Source: Ostrinia nubilalis
Taxonomy: Eukaryota > Arthropoda > Insecta > Lepidoptera > Crambidae
Length of the DNA: 64,000 nt
NCBI RefSeq assembly: GCF_963855985.1
Contig: NC_087097.1
Span: 1,459,001-1,523,000 of the forward strand
Direction of reading: 5' to 3'
The notes under the pieces are model-generated. The model made no database searches and was not told the origin of the DNA. It saw only the letters and a list, made by a program, of their open reading frames with translations. Position 1 is the stretch's first letter, and each line of letters opens with the position of its first letter. Below are positions 22,699 through 34,795 of this stretch, piece by piece. The translations under genes were made by a program, and so were the position numbers.

Positions 22699-23020
22699 TT
22701 ATTCTTCCTTTGTTTTTGATTTTGTTTTAACGAGCTGACGGTGTGACGGTGTGGGAGAGGCTTAGTGATTGGTGATGAAAAATGTGTGGTTTTTTATTTA
22801 AATCTTGTTTCCCTTTTTTATATCACTGCACCTACCTATGTACGCTGTATTACTGTGCAGGAGACTGGCACCGGCTGAAAACCAGCGCTGCATGGACCTA
22901 GTGCCGTACAGCTTACGCTGAGCCGGATGCCCTTGTCACCTTATTTTTAATTGTTAAGCTGTGTTAAAGTTGTATTTTTTTTATTATGGTGACAATAAAG
23001 GTTTATTTATTTTATTTATT
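21850..23020 (+). mobile_element. 5'-truncated CR1/Jockey-type LINE
   Basis: A 1.17-kb insertion with TAAATCT on both sides (21843-21849, 23021-23027) and a (TTTA)n tail. Only the C-terminal third of the reverse transcriptase and the 3' UTR are present, as is usual for abortive target-primed reverse transcription. Confidence 0.85.
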
Positions 23021-23043
23021 TAAATCTCTCTACAAGGCTTATA

Positions 23044-24140
23044 CAGTGTGAGTCACGTTAAAGTGTACATATGAAAGTAGATGAAACTAGAACTATTTTT
23101 ATCGACAAAAAAGATTTGAGATTTTTTTTTTAATTTTTTATCGATTTTTTTTTCTTCCAATTACTTATTGTAAAGAAAACGTAATAACTTTTAAACTAAG
23201 CGGTATATTCTGATAAAACAAAAACAATAATAATGCTAAATAACTGACAATACTAAAAAAATACATAAAATACACAAAAAAGGCCAAAAAATAATAAAAA
23301 AATTTACTTTTTGAAAAATATCTGCTAAAAAATTCGTGTTTTTTTGGTTATTTCATAAATTTCTCCAAAAAATGCCCCTATAACCGGTGGTTTTTATTAC
23401 TTTGTATTATTTTCTATCGTATTACCTTCGTAAAACCAAAAATCGCATGTCTCTATCCCTATCACAACGTTTGCAATGATTGTTTGAACTAAGCCTCTCT
23501 GGGCGCGCCATTCAACGCTTCGTTGACAACGAAACTGAAAATGGCTCTAGATTTGTAATTTTGATAAAGACAAGTTAGATTTCAAATAAAAACAAAAGAT
23601 TTCGAAGTAAAATAAGCATTTTAGTTAAAATTAAAATTGTCTCTACCTGTAGCGGAGAATAATGTTGTGGCAGGCCTTTGTTCAAACGATCATAGCAAAT
23701 GTTGTGATAGGGATAGAGACATGCGATTTTTGGTTTTACAAAGATAATACGATAGAGAATAATACAAAGTAATAAAAACCACCTATTATAGGGGCATTTT
23801 TTTGAGAAATTTATCAAATAACCAAAAAAATACGAATTTTTAAGCAGATTTTTTTCAAAAAGTCTAATTTTTTATTATTTGTTGGTATTTTCTGGATATT
23901 TTATGAATTTTTTCAGTATTGCCTGTTATTAAGCATTATTACTGTTTTTATTTTATCATTTTATTTATACCTCATAGTTTAAAAGTTATTACGTTTTCTT
24001 TACAATAAGTAATTGGAAGAAAAAAAATTCGATAACAAATTAAAAAAAAATCTCAAAAAAAAATTGACCTCTTTTTTATCGATAAAAATAGGTCTAGTTT
24101 TATCTATTTTCATATGTACACTTTAACGTGACTCACACTG
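23044..24140. mobile_element. 1.1-kb palindromic MITE
   Basis: Ends CAGTGTGAGTCACGTTAAAG and complement, flanked by TA (23042-23043, 24141-24142). Nearly the whole element is an inverted repeat: the arms match, with interruptions, for about 450 bases each, and the short centre (about 23500-23660) is single copy. No transposase. Tc1/mariner-type target. Confidence 0.85.
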
Positions 24141-24142
24141 TA

Positions 24143-24292
24143 TAGCAGTTGAAGACAATGTTCACAAAAATCCAAAATACTTTTGGAAATACATTAATAC
24201 CTCCTGGGAGGAGTCCGCATTGTTGCAAGAGAGTCCGTTTATCAGTGGTGCCAGGACAACAAAATGTTTTAAATGGGGCAAAATGTCACCAT
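24143..24292 (+). pseudogene. LINE relic (unit 3, truncated)
   Basis: Start of the relic seen at 7690, cut off near 24292 by the following repeat. Confidence 0.5.
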
Positions 24293-24892
24293 CTGGGGGC
24301 ACGGCAGTGCCCCCACCAAGTCGAGCAAAAAAGCGGCACGGCCGTACCATCCTTTTCTCGAAGCAATTCAGGCCATTTCGACCGCCTGTAACTTCGTTGT
24401 GGATAAAACTAGAAGGCTGAATTTTCATTAGCTATGCAGGCATTGTAAAGACACGGTATATTTAAAATTTCATTCAATTTGAACCAGTAGTTTAAGAATT
24501 ATAACGGGTCAAAGTTACTTAATTTTGTCACTCACTGACTGACTGACTGACTGACTGACTGACTGACTGACTCACCGTCTCACCGATCATCAAAATTCTA
24601 TGGCACTTCTAGCAGACCTAGAAGTTTCAAATTTGGAATATAAGTAGTGTTTGGTGTATGAATCAAGGAAAAACTAAAATATTTGGGGGCACGGTAGTGC
24701 AACCGCCAAGTCGAGTGAAATTTTTCAATTTCGGTCCAGTTTTCTAGATACATAACTGCTGTCTACAAAATACAAAAAGAAATGAGATTTGGGGGCACGG
24801 TAGTGCAACCGCCAAGTCGAGTAAAATTTTTCAATTTCGGTCCAGTTTTCTAGATACATAACTGCTGTCTACAAAATACAAAAAGAAATGAG
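24293..24892. repeat. Hairpin-ended repeat with (GACT)n tract and internal tandem duplication
   Basis: Begins with the hairpin GGGGGCACGGCAGTGCCCCC, contains a (TGAC)n tract (24533-24572), and ends with two direct copies of about 100 bp (24686-24786 and 24789-24892), each starting GGGGGCACGGTAGTGCAACC. It is the reverse-oriented counterpart of the insert at 14743-15212. Confidence 0.65.
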
Positions 24893-25213
24893 ATCCCATC
24901 AAAAACAATACTTGTCAAAAAAACCAAGTCTCGCAACTCAGTTGTTCTACGGTAAAAAGTTGTGAGATCCATGTAATACCAAGTCCAGGCCAGGAAATCT
25001 TTAACGTTTTACATAAATATATTGACTTGGCCATCGCATGAAAACACGTGTAAATTAAATTATTTAGTGCGATGGCCAAGTCAATATATTTATGTAAAAC
25101 GTTAAAGATTTCCTGGCCTGGACTTGGTATTACATGGATCTCACAACTTTTTACCGTAGAACAACTGAGTTGCGAGACTTGGTTTTTTTGACAAGTATTG
25201 TTTTTGATGGGAT
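24893..25213. repeat. 321-bp palindrome, second copy
   Basis: Same length and ends as 14422-14742, here on the other side of the hairpin-ended repeat. Confidence 0.75.
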
Positions 25214-25214
25214 A

Positions 25215-25373
25215 AGTATTGTTTTCTGCCCCAACGGCCATCGTCTCTACAAGCTATGTGCCCCGCCGACTGCCAATCACTTTGGTTCTCCTGCGATAGA
25301 AGAAGCTGAAAATAAGTTTACATATAGAATGAGATAGAGAGAGATCTCATAAAAACTGCTGCTCCTTTAGAAC
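25215..25373 (-). pseudogene. RTE-type LINE C-terminal relic (unit 3, truncated)
   Basis: Keeps the CCAACGGCCATCGTCTCTAC part of the relic seen at 8385 and 17300, up to the LINE insertion site. Confidence 0.5.
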
Positions 25374-25378
25374 ATATT

Positions 25379-26867
25379 AAAACGTTTCAGGCATATTTTG
25401 GTACCTCCCCTTACTTATATTTTTCGCATATGTCTAACGGAGGGAGTTTTCCCTAAATGTCTGAAAAAAGCTGTAGTAATCCCCATACATAAAAATGGCA
25501 GTAAAGTTTTGGTGAACAACTATATACCAATATCGTTACTCCCGTCGATATCCAAAATCCTAGAAAAGCTTATCAACAATAGATTGGTAAACTACCTAGA
25601 AACTCACAAGTTACTCTCAACCCAGCAATTTGGCTTCAGAGCCAAGCGCTCCACTTCCGATGCAGTTCACAGTCTGACTGAATATGTAACTGAGGAACTT
25701 GGTAAAGGCAACAAAACCCTGGGAGTCTTCCTTGACCTAGCCAAAGCATTCGATACTGTATCTGTTCCCATACTCTTAACCAAAATGGAGGCAATGGGCA
25801 TAAGAGGCACACAGCTAAAACTCTTCGAGGACTATTTAAACGACAGATACCAGTGCGTTAGGATAGGAAATATCACAAGTCATGAAGAGAGATGCTCTGG
25901 ATTTGGTGTTCCCCAGGGAAGTATCCTGGGCCCTACCCTGTTCCTGATCTACATTAATGACTTGTGCAACCTCAACATAGGTCATGGTAAACTTGTATCA
26001 TACGCCGACGACACAGCGCTATTGTTCACAGCCAAAACCAGCGCGGAGTTTTATGAGACTGCACAGCTAGGTTTTAACATTGTAACTAACTGGCTTCACT
26101 GCAATTTACTAACACTAAACGCTGACAAGACTAAATTCATACACTTTTCTATGCGCAGCCGACACGAAAATTCAAAGAATGCTTACCTTTATGCACACCA
26201 ATGTCAAACCCCGCCTACCACCACATGTATGTGCCCCACCATCCATGAAACTAACAACCTAAAATATCTCGGGATCATAATTGACGGGACACTCTCCTTC
26301 AGACCTCACATAGAAAATTTAGTTCAAAGGGTACGCAAATTAATATATGTCTTCAAAAAACTTCGAACAATAGCAGACAAAAAACTGATCACAAAAGTGT
26401 ATTTATCGCTCTGCCAATCTATTATCCAGTACTGTATTACTTCCTGGGGTGGAGCACATAAGACTATATTAATTCCACTTGAACGAGCTCAGAGAGCCAT
26501 CTTGAAAGTCGCGATTTCTCTTCCCTTTTTCTACCCTACTCACCTACTATATAGTTCCTGCAATGTGTTAACTGTCCGCCAATTATACATAATGCACACA
26601 TTACTTAAACAACACACCTCGCACTTTTATGTTGCTGACACCACTAATAAAAGACGGAAAGACATAGTCTGCACTTCGCAATCCATCTCCAAATTTATTT
26701 ATACAAATAGATTTTTTACTTTCCTCGGTCCGTTTCTGTACAATAAATTAAATAAGACTCTTAACATATATGCCCTAAATTTATATAACTGTAAAATAGC
26801 CGTATTTAAGTATCTTCAATGTTTGACATATGACTTAACCGAGGAGCTACTTGTAGTACCTATGTAA
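25379..26867 (+). pseudogene. LINE reverse transcriptase lacking endonuclease
   Basis: About 490 open codons from the 5' junction with no own ATG. The reverse transcriptase is nearly whole: AVVIPIHKNGS near the start, FLDLAKAFDTV (motif A), GVPQGSILGPTLFLIYINDL (motif B), SYADDTALLF (motif C), then a Jockey/CR1-type thumb ending in QSIIQYCITSWGGA. The N-terminal endonuclease is missing, so it cannot move by itself. No stop or frameshift was seen in the remainder, suggesting a young copy. Confidence 0.85.
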
Positions 26868-27091
26868 TCTAAGTTTTAACCTAAGTATTCTTAAAAATTT
26901 TATTTAATATAGCAAATTGTTAATTTATTTAATTATTACTTAATTACTATTTTACGTGTGAGCTTTTTTCGCCTGAAACACAGGTTTTTAACCTAGCTCA
27001 GGCTACAAAAGACTATTGAACTATATGTAAACTCTAGCATAATAAGTTCTTATAATGTTCTTATTTTAATGAATAAATTATTATTATTATT
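25379..27091 (+). mobile_element. 5'-truncated LINE with (ATT)n tail; host of the nest
   Basis: Inserted at the ACATATTTTGAGACATCT site of the unit; ATATT lies at both outer ends (25374-25378 and 39922-39926). Its 3' tail is an (ATT)n microsatellite that starts at about 27077 and continues at 39905-39921 after the R4/Dong-like element that split it. Confidence 0.8.
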
Positions 27092-27239
27092 CTCTTTATT
27101 AACTTTGGTTCTTAATTTTAAATATTTTTTTACAATGTAAATTATCAAAAAAATAAAATAAAAATACATTATAAAAAAATACTTAAAAATAGTTATTCCG
27201 CTGGTAGCGGAGCAGGGCCCAAGCTACCGGTGGTCAGGG

Positions 27240-28344
27240 TCACAGGCTGAGGAACCTCCGGACAATGCGTGCCGTGCTGAGGATCACCGCCTTTTGCATC
27301 TGACCCTTGAGCCAACCATCCAGCGAGAGCTTCTTTAGATGTTGGTCGAAGCTCTTCGCTATTAGCCCGTTTGCCGAGACAACTATCGGGACAATGATCG
27401 TCGAGTCAACATCCCACATGGCGGTCACCTCGTGGGCCAAGTCAAGGTATTTGCTTTGCTTTTCCTTCTCGGCCTTCACGAGGTTTTCGTCATGCGGGAT
27501 GGTAATGTCAACGAGCATTGCCCGACGTTGGGATCGGTCAACCACCACAATATCAGGCTTATTACAGACAATAGTCCTGTCTGTGATGATAGAACGATCC
27601 CAATAGAGCAATGCATGACCATTTTCGAGAACTGGCACCGGCTGGTATCGGTAATAAGGCGTCTCAGATTCAAGAAGGCCGTACTGAAGAGCAAGTTGCT
27701 GATGGATGATTCTGGCTACTAGGTTATGCCTGTGCAAGTACTCACCGTTAGCAAGATGCGAACAACCAGAAATTATATGCCTGAGTGACTCTCCGGGACG
27801 GTGGCATGCTCGACAAATGTCGACCGTACCGTCCTTCAGGATATATTTTCGGTAATTGTTCGTCATCATGACCTCGTCAGCAATTGCACAAGCAAAACCC
27901 TCGGTTTCCCCAAAGAGGTCACCGAAGCGTAGCCAGTTCACCGAGGCGAGGAGGTCTACATCAGGACCTGTAAGGGCCCGATAGAACCTCCCGTGCAGCT
28001 CCTTGCTCTTCCATACGTCCTTCCGATCCGCGACGCTCAGGACCTTTGGCTTCCAGTTCTCGTTCGCCAAGGAGAGCGGCGTGAGGCCTTTGTCAACTGC
28101 CACAACATCGCGATGCATTCCGCACTCATTGGCAAGGAAATAATCCCTGAGACTGCACACTTCACGGTTGTGGAGGTTCTTGGCATTTAAAAAGCCTCGA
28201 CCACCCCACTTCCGTGGAATGTACAGTCTCATCACAGATGAACGCGGATGTAACATGCGATGTTGTGTGAGCTGCTGACGTACCTTCCTATCCAGGGCGT
28301 CAAGTTCAGTCTGAGTCCATCTTAGTATGCCGAAGGAGTATATC
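27240..28344 (-). pseudogene. R4/Dong-like LINE ORF, C-terminal part
   Basis: Continuation of the frame at 38032-39904 after the copia insertion; with one copy of the 5-bp target duplication removed the frame is continuous. About 365 codons. Landmarks: RWTQTELDALDRKVR just after the junction, the CCHC knuckle CRACHRPGESLRHIISGC, then the restriction-like endonuclease with KPDIVVVD and MLVDITIPHDENLVKAEKEK. The last few residues are ARIVRRFLSL. Intact in itself, but cut off from its reverse transcriptase. Confidence 0.85.
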
Positions 28345-28549
28345 TGTTGTGATGGAATTAAAAATAACGGATTTACTAACGAAATGTATTTTAATATGTC
28401 CTCGACACACTTTTTATAATATCCAACCCGAGTACAGAAAAACGTCACAGAGACCGGAAGTCTTAAATCTACCATAGACTATTAAACCAGGATACACCTC
28501 TTTTTTTTTTTTTTAAACAGTAGTGATTGCATTGGCTTGGCATTCAACA
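28345..28549 (-). repeat. 3' LTR of outer copia
   Basis: 205 bp, TGTTG...CAACA, matching the LTR at 37828-38031 except for one T in a homopolymer. Confidence 0.95.
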
Positions 28550-28562
28550 CCCCCCCTCAATG
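28550..28562 (-). other. Polypurine tract of outer copia
   Basis: CACCCCCCCTCAA region on the plus strand, i.e. a purine run on the coding strand directly before the 3' LTR. It primes plus-strand DNA synthesis. Confidence 0.7.
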
Positions 28563-28771
28563 TAATTACTACATTTAAAAAAAATTAAACAAAAATAACA
28601 TTTTTTTTTGCTTCTCATAAACTTAAATTCTTAAATTTTCAACTTATATACTTATACTTCTTAAACTTATACTTGTTATACTTATCCTTGTTACACTTAT
28701 ACTTCTTATATTTTATTAATTACTTTAACTGAACTACACTGTATTATTCTCATTACTCTACATTATTAATT

Positions 28772-30008
28772 TTATACATTTATGCCACAGCTTTTAGTAA
28801 ACTTTAAAATTAAATCCCTTCCTAATGGCTTAGTAAACATGTCAGCAATTTGTTCCTCAGTTTTAATATATTCCAAACATATTTGTTTATTTTTAACTAA
28901 CTCCTTAATATAGTGGTAGCGAATATCTATATGTTTTAATCTTTTCAAACTGTCTGTACTAGCAACTGTTATAGCAGACTGGTTATCACACAATATTTTC
29001 ACAGCATAATTTACATTTATATCAAAATCTTTCAATAAATTTTTCAACCAACATGCTTCACTACTTGCCATACTTAAAGCCACATATTCAGATTCAGTTG
29101 AGGATAAACTTACTGAAAGTTGCTTTTTGGAACACCAAGAAATAAGACAATCAGAAAACTTGAAACAGTACCCAGTTGTTGACTTTCTATCTTTTAAGTT
29201 ACCCGCCCAATCAGCATCACAATAACCCAACAATGGTACATTTTCTGGTTTAAGAGTTAACTCATAATTTATAGTATGCTTCACATATCTTAAGACCCTT
29301 TTTAAAGCAGTCAATAAAACATCATTTGCTTGGTTTTGATAACGGCTCAATATAGCAACAGGAATACATAAATCTGGTCTTGTAGCTAAAACTGCATACA
29401 TGAGTGACCCTATCATTTGTCTACACAATCTTTCAACTTCAGGTAAAGGTTTGCAATTTTGGTTATTCAACATTTTACAATTAAAGTTAACATCCATGGG
29501 TGTATTCATTGGCTTACAATTTTCCATTTTATATTTTTTAAGAACATTTAACAGATAACTACTTTGACTTAATGTTGTTACTCCTGTATTTAAGTTTTGT
29601 TTTACATTTATCCCAAGAAAATTAGACACCCTCCCTAGATCTTTCATTTCAAATTCACTGCAAAGCTTTAATTTAAAGTCATTAATCCAATTTTCATCAG
29701 TTCCAAACATGAGCAAATCGTCAACATACAGCAAAACATACATTTTATTACCATTCTGACATTTTGAATACAAGCATGAATCACTTATGGATCTCTTAAA
29801 ACCTTCTTTTTGCATAATTGAGTTAAATTTATCATTCCAGTATTTGGGAGATTTTTTTAAACCGTACAATGACTTATTTAGTTTTACAATCTTATTATTA
29901 TCAGTATAAGCCCCCTCTGGTAGTCTGAGATAAACCTCTTCATCTAGTTCCCCATAAAGGAAAGCCCCAGTTACATCCATCTGATAAACAGGTAACATAA
30001 GTTTAGTT
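28772..30008 (-). pseudogene. Outer copia polyprotein, C-terminal part (RT and RNase H)
   Basis: About 410 codons. It begins inside the reverse transcriptase just before the MDVTGAFL motif-A region and contains the YVDDLLMFG catalytic box. The RNase H follows with YCDADWAGNLKDRKSTTG, SLSSTESEYVAL and the C-terminal ADMFTKPLG. It continues the frame at 34988-37671; the inner copia is the only break seen. Inactive as it stands. Confidence 0.9.
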
Positions 30009-30013
30009 GCAAT
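30009..30013. repeat. Target-site duplication GCAAT, left
   Basis: Matches 34988-34992 and flanks the inner copia element. Confidence 0.9.
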
Positions 30014-30205
30014 TGAAGAAAGTTGAGAAATAATAATATTTTATGTTGGGATCATTGATTTTTATACTGTGTAAATTGTAAATGACAGCTAGAAGACTCG
30101 ATGACATTTGTATGAATATTCCTTCTTCTCTATGGTAACCTGACCTGTGCAAGACGTAATAAAATAAGTTATCTAAATACTCTTTCATTTAAAATAATTC
30201 TAACA
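30014..30205 (+). repeat. 5' LTR of inner copia
   Basis: 192 bp, TGAAG...CTAACA. The primer-binding site GGTTATGGGCTGA follows at 30206; it resembles the internal initiator-Met tRNA complement used by copia. Confidence 0.95.
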
Positions 30206-30220
30206 GGTTATGGGCTGATA
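30206..30220 (+). other. Primer-binding site of inner copia
   Basis: GGTTATGGGCTGATA directly downstream of the 5' LTR, sharing GGTTATGGGC with the outer element's site. Confidence 0.75.
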
Positions 30221-30347
30221 TTAGATTATAAAAGTGATAAAGAGTGTAATTTGCTATTAAGCCAGATGGCACAGGCCGTAGGGAAGCGTTAGTTCTCACA
30301 TTTTTCAGGAGCGTCTTTTCTTTGTTACTATCAAGTCGAACTTAAAG

Positions 30348-33300
30348 ATGGCTACCGGCTCAACAAATTTATTAATGCCTCAACTGACCGATAAATTGAA
30401 CTTTTCCCATTGGAAATTTCGTATAAAAACTCTACTCGAAGAGAGAGGTGTAGTCCAAGCAATTAATTTTGACATATTGAACGAAAAGGACGACAAAAAG
30501 ATCACAGCGTTCCAGATTGAGGACGCCAAGGCGCGGTCAATAATTGTGCAATGCGTATCAGATAAATATATAGATATCATTAAAAAGGCGCAAACTGCAT
30601 CCGAAATGTTACTAAAATTAGAAGAAATTTTCGAAAGAAAATCTGTATTTAATAAATTATATCTAAAGAAGAAATTATTATCACTGAAATGTACAGATAA
30701 CCAAAATCTACAAGACCACTTTCTGGCATTTGACACTGTGATTAGTGACATGGAGGCTGCCGGACATAACATGGAAGAAACGGACAGGGTGGCCCATCTT
30801 TTATTAACTTTACCGGATGTGTATGAAACAGTAATAACAACGCTGGAAACCATGACTGTGGACAAAGAGTTAAACCTAGACTTTGTGAAATCAAGACTGC
30901 TGGATGCGGAATTAAAATTAAAAGGCAAAGAAACTATACATGAAATTAACTTTATGGCATGTTTTAAATGTGGAAAGAAAGGGCACAAAGCCGTTAATTG
31001 TTATACAAATTCGAATCAGAACTACAGAAATTCATTTGGAAACTATAGAGGAAGAGGCCGAAACATGACCAGGGGCCAAGGTCCAAGATACAGAGGCAGA
31101 ACACCACAAAATAATAGACAAAAGTTAGCATTTCTAGCCATGTGTACTGTGGAGAAATTAAATAAATTCATTTTAGATTCAGGAGCCAGTAATCATATGG
31201 TAGCTATGGAGAATGAAAAATTTATGACAGACATACAAGAATTAAAACACCCAATTAAAATACAAATAGCAAATGGAGAAACTTTAATAGCGAAGAAAAA
31301 AGGCAAATTAAACACAAAATATCAAGACATAGAAATAGAATTGGAAGCATTACTAGTAGAGAACTTGTCCTATAATTTATTATCAATAAACAACATAACA
31401 AGAAAAGGATTTCAAGTAATCTTTGATCAAGAAAATGTAACATTAAGAAAAGGTGATATATATTTGAGTGGCACAAAAATGAGTAACATATACACTCTAG
31501 ATTTGGAAATTGTAATAAATAGTGCTCACATTTCAAAAGAAAATGGAAATGATATTTGGCATAAAAGGTTGGGACACATTAATTATGATGATTTGAGAAC
31601 ATTGAATTTACCTGTACCTAATAAAAAGTGTACAACTTGTATAGAAGGAAAAAGTACTCGAAGAAGTTTTCATAATTCAAAGTCGAGACATAGTAAGCAA
31701 ATAGGAGATCTTATTCATTCAGACGTCTGTGGTCCAGTAGAACCTACAACTTTACATGGTCATAATTACTTTCAAGTATTAATAGATGATTTTAGTCATT
31801 ACACTGTGGTTAAACTGTTAAGAAGAAAAAGTGAAGCAGAAAGTAATTTAATAAATTTTATAAAATATATAAAAACACAATTTGGGAAGAAAACAAAAAG
31901 GCTGAGACTAGACAATGGAGGAGAATTCAGTTCGAATATGCTCAAGAATTATTGTATGAATAAAGGAATAGAAATAGAGTATACAACTCCCTACACCCCC
32001 CAACAGAATGGTACCTCGGAGAGGATGAATAGAACATTATTAAACAAAGTGAGGACCAAATTAATTGAAACAAAATTACCAAAAGAACTATGGGGTGAAG
32101 CTTTATTCAGTTCAGCTTATGAATTAAACCGGAGTCCAACTACTGCACTAATTGGGAAGACACCATCTATGTTATGGTATGGTAAAAATAATTTAGAAAA
32201 ATTGAGAGTTTTTGGAAGCAAAGCTTGGTGTGTAACTTTACCAAAACCAAAGAAATTGGAACCAAGAGCTAAACAGATGATTATGGTTGGATATTGTGGA
32301 TCTGGGTATAAACTATGGGATTATGAAGAAAATAAAATAGTTGTTGCTACTGATGTTACATTTGATGAAACAGACATACACTACAGGAAGAATGAAAATG
32401 ACAGTGAAAATATAAATGAACATAAAATAATAATTACCAGTAATGAAGATGAAAATGTTATGGAAGGAAAAACTGAAAAGAAAAACATGATTATAAATAA
32501 GAGTAATGAAGAAGAAAATGATATGAAAATTAATACTAATGAAGAAGTAAATGTTGAAGAAATGAATATGAAAGAACAGGAAGAAAATATTAATGAAGAA
32601 AACAATTGTGATGAAGAATCAGAGAGGCCAATAAGACCTAGAGTTACACCAAAACATCTTGACGACTATGAGTTGTATATGGCATATTGCTTAAGTAGTA
32701 TAGAAAGTCCAAACACATATAAAGAAGCCATTAAAGACAAAGATTGGGAAAATGCAATTAATAAAGAATTTAAGTCTCTACAAGATCTACAAGTATGGAC
32801 AGAAAGTGACTTACCTGAAGGAAAAAAGGCTATCGAAACCAAATGGGTTTTTCGCACAAAACAGGATGGAACTAAAAAGGCGAGGTTAGTCGCAAAAGGG
32901 TTTCAAGTTGATGCAAACACTTCGGAGTTATATTCTCCAGTTGCAAAGACAACAACTATAAGATTAATGCTGTCACAAGCTATGACAAACAATTGGGAAA
33001 TACGACAGCTTGATATACCATCTGCATTCTTAAATGGAGAGTTGGAATCAACAGCAGAAGTATATATAAAAGTTCCTGAAGGGATGAATATTAAAAATGG
33101 AAAAGTACTAAAATTACAAAAAGCCTTATACGGACTTAAAGAAGCACCACGTTGTTGGAATGAAACAATAAACAAATTTTGTGAGTCCATAGAAATGAAG
33201 CGATCTAAATATGATGTGTGTTTATATACTGGAAATGGCATATGGCTTGTTATATTTGTAGATGATATTTTAATAATTGGAGACTCAAAGACAATAGAAA

Positions 33301-34175
33301 CAACTGTACAGAAACTAAAATCCCAATTTAAAGCCAAAGACATGGGTTATGTAAAAAGTTTCCTAGCTATTGACATAGAGAGAAATGAAAACACATTAAC
33401 ATTATCACAAGAAAAGTTTATTGACAAATTGTTACAAAATTTTCATATGGCTGATTGTAATGCAGTTTCTACACCAATGACAAGTAACTTCCAACCTGAA
33501 ACAGAAAACAAGATTATTAATACAGTACCTTATAGAGAATTAATTGGAGGACTTACTTACCTGTCAATGATGACACGGCCCGATATAATCTATGCCACAA
33601 GTTATCTCAGTAGATACTTGGATAAACACACTGAAGAACTGTGGAGAGCAGCAAAGAGAGTGCTCAGATACTTAAAAGGCACCAAGGATCTTAAACTGAC
33701 TTATACCAGAAATGATGTCAATAATATTTCAGCTTTTTCAGATGCAGATTGGGCAGGAGACAAGTCCGATCGAAAGAGCACGAGTGGCATGGCAGTGTTC
33801 CATGGGAACAACCTCATCTCGTGGGCATCCAAGAAGCAACCTGCTGTCGCCTTGTCAACTGCCGAGGCGGAGTATGTCGCCGCAGCACTATGCGCTGCTG
33901 AGCTCCTGTACATCCGAGGACTCGCCAGTGAATTCAATGAATGCAGTGTTGTGTTGTTTGTGGACAATAGTAGTGCAATTAAAATGATATCGAACTATGA
34001 AAACACTAAACGATCGAAACACATTGACATTAAAGTGCATTTTATAAAAGACATCGTAAATAAGAAGTTATTACAAGTGAAATATGTGTCGACAGATGAA
34101 AATATCGCGGACATCATGACAAAACCCTTGTGTCGTGAAAAGTTTCAGAAGTTTAGGGAAAATTTGATCAAGTAA
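30348..34175 (+). CDS. Copia gag-pol polyprotein (intact)
   Basis: 1275 codons from ATG to stop, without breaks. Order (approximate residues): Gag with LNFSHWKFRIKTLLEERG (15-35); zinc knuckle CFKCGKKGHKAVNC (about 205); aspartic protease FILDSGASNHMV (about 275); integrase with HKRLGHINYDDL and CTTCIEGK zinc residues, then HSDVCGP, RLDNGGEF and NGTSERMNR giving the D,D,E triad (about 405-560); an acidic, N- and E-rich linker (about 680-770); reverse transcriptase with TKWVFRTK, QLDIPSAFLNGE and the FVDDILIIG box (about 830-975); RNase H with SDADWAGDKSDRKSTSG and STAEAEYVA, ending ADIMTKPLC. Frame, LTRs and flanks are all consistent with a currently or recently mobile element. FVDD replaces the usual YVDD and is known among copia elements. 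Confidence 0.95.
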   Translation: MATGSTNLLMPQLTDKLNFSHWKFRIKTLLEERGVVQAINFDILNEKDDKKITAFQIEDAKARSIIVQCVSDKYIDIIKKAQTASEMLLKLEEIFERKSVFNKLYLKKKLLSLKCTDNQNLQDHFLAFDTVISDMEAAGHNMEETDRVAHLLLTLPDVYETVITTLETMTVDKELNLDFVKSRLLDAELKLKGKETIHEINFMACFKCGKKGHKAVNCYTNSNQNYRNSFGNYRGRGRNMTRGQGPRYRGRTPQNNRQKLAFLAMCTVEKLNKFILDSGASNHMVAMENEKFMTDIQELKHPIKIQIANGETLIAKKKGKLNTKYQDIEIELEALLVENLSYNLLSINNITRKGFQVIFDQENVTLRKGDIYLSGTKMSNIYTLDLEIVINSAHISKENGNDIWHKRLGHINYDDLRTLNLPVPNKKCTTCIEGKSTRRSFHNSKSRHSKQIGDLIHSDVCGPVEPTTLHGHNYFQVLIDDFSHYTVVKLLRRKSEAESNLINFIKYIKTQFGKKTKRLRLDNGGEFSSNMLKNYCMNKGIEIEYTTPYTPQQNGTSERMNRTLLNKVRTKLIETKLPKELWGEALFSSAYELNRSPTTALIGKTPSMLWYGKNNLEKLRVFGSKAWCVTLPKPKKLEPRAKQMIMVGYCGSGYKLWDYEENKIVVATDVTFDETDIHYRKNENDSENINEHKIIITSNEDENVMEGKTEKKNMIINKSNEEENDMKINTNEEVNVEEMNMKEQEENINEENNCDEESERPIRPRVTPKHLDDYELYMAYCLSSIESPNTYKEAIKDKDWENAINKEFKSLQDLQVWTESDLPEGKKAIETKWVFRTKQDGTKKARLVAKGFQVDANTSELYSPVAKTTTIRLMLSQAMTNNWEIRQLDIPSAFLNGELESTAEVYIKVPEGMNIKNGKVLKLQKALYGLKEAPRCWNETINKFCESIEMKRSKYDVCLYTGNGIWLVIFVDDILIIGDSKTIETTVQKLKSQFKAKDMGYVKSFLAIDIERNENTLTLSQEKFIDKLLQNFHMADCNAVSTPMTSNFQPETENKIINTVPYRELIGGLTYLSMMTRPDIIYATSYLSRYLDKHTEELWRAAKRVLRYLKGTKDLKLTYTRNDVNNISAFSDADWAGDKSDRKSTSGMAVFHGNNLISWASKKQPAVALSTAEAEYVAAALCAAELLYIRGLASEFNECSVVLFVDNSSAIKMISNYENTKRSKHIDIKVHFIKDIVNKKLLQVKYVSTDENIADIMTKPLCREKFQKFRENLIK

Positions 34176-34795
34176 GGTTTTATTTTTTTAATTTAGGTTA
34201 TTTTTTGTTTGACAGTTGACAATCACTGACATTTCAACACATGACATTTGACGTTTGTAGTATGACCAGTAATAAAAATGTGTCAATTTCAAGTCCGAAT
34301 TGTAGACTGAATAAAAATTTGTACTTTAGTTTAAAACTTGCTTAAACGGAAACTTGAAATTGCAGGCGGGTATAAGATATAGTGTAAAATAGGCTTAACT
34401 AAAATATCCTACATGTTGCTGATATATGTAAATTAATATTATTATCACTTTATACTTACACTTAAAAGAAAAATGTTAATGTTATTTAATTAAGTTGCCA
34501 AAGCTGACAAGTGTGAAATAAAACTTAATTATTATTTAACTTTTAATAAATTGTCATAAAAATTGATTTTTGATGTTACTAACTTCTAAGATTTGTAAAA
34601 GGATCTTTATCTTGATTTCTTTTTTAAATGTTTATGTTAAAATAACTAATAACATAACTAATGTTGTGTATTAAAGTGTAAAAGTTTTGTTTTTAAATGA
34701 GGATTCTAATACTTTATTTGATAAGTTGATTTGTATTATTTAGCGATTTAAACTTAACAATACTTGTATTTTATAAGGTCTAAATCGAGGGGTCG
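34176..34795 (+). other. 3' untranslated part of inner copia
   Basis: 620 bp between the stop codon and the 3' LTR, AT-rich, no frame. A short purine run CGAGGGGTCG precedes the LTR and is the likely polypurine tract. Confidence 0.6.
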
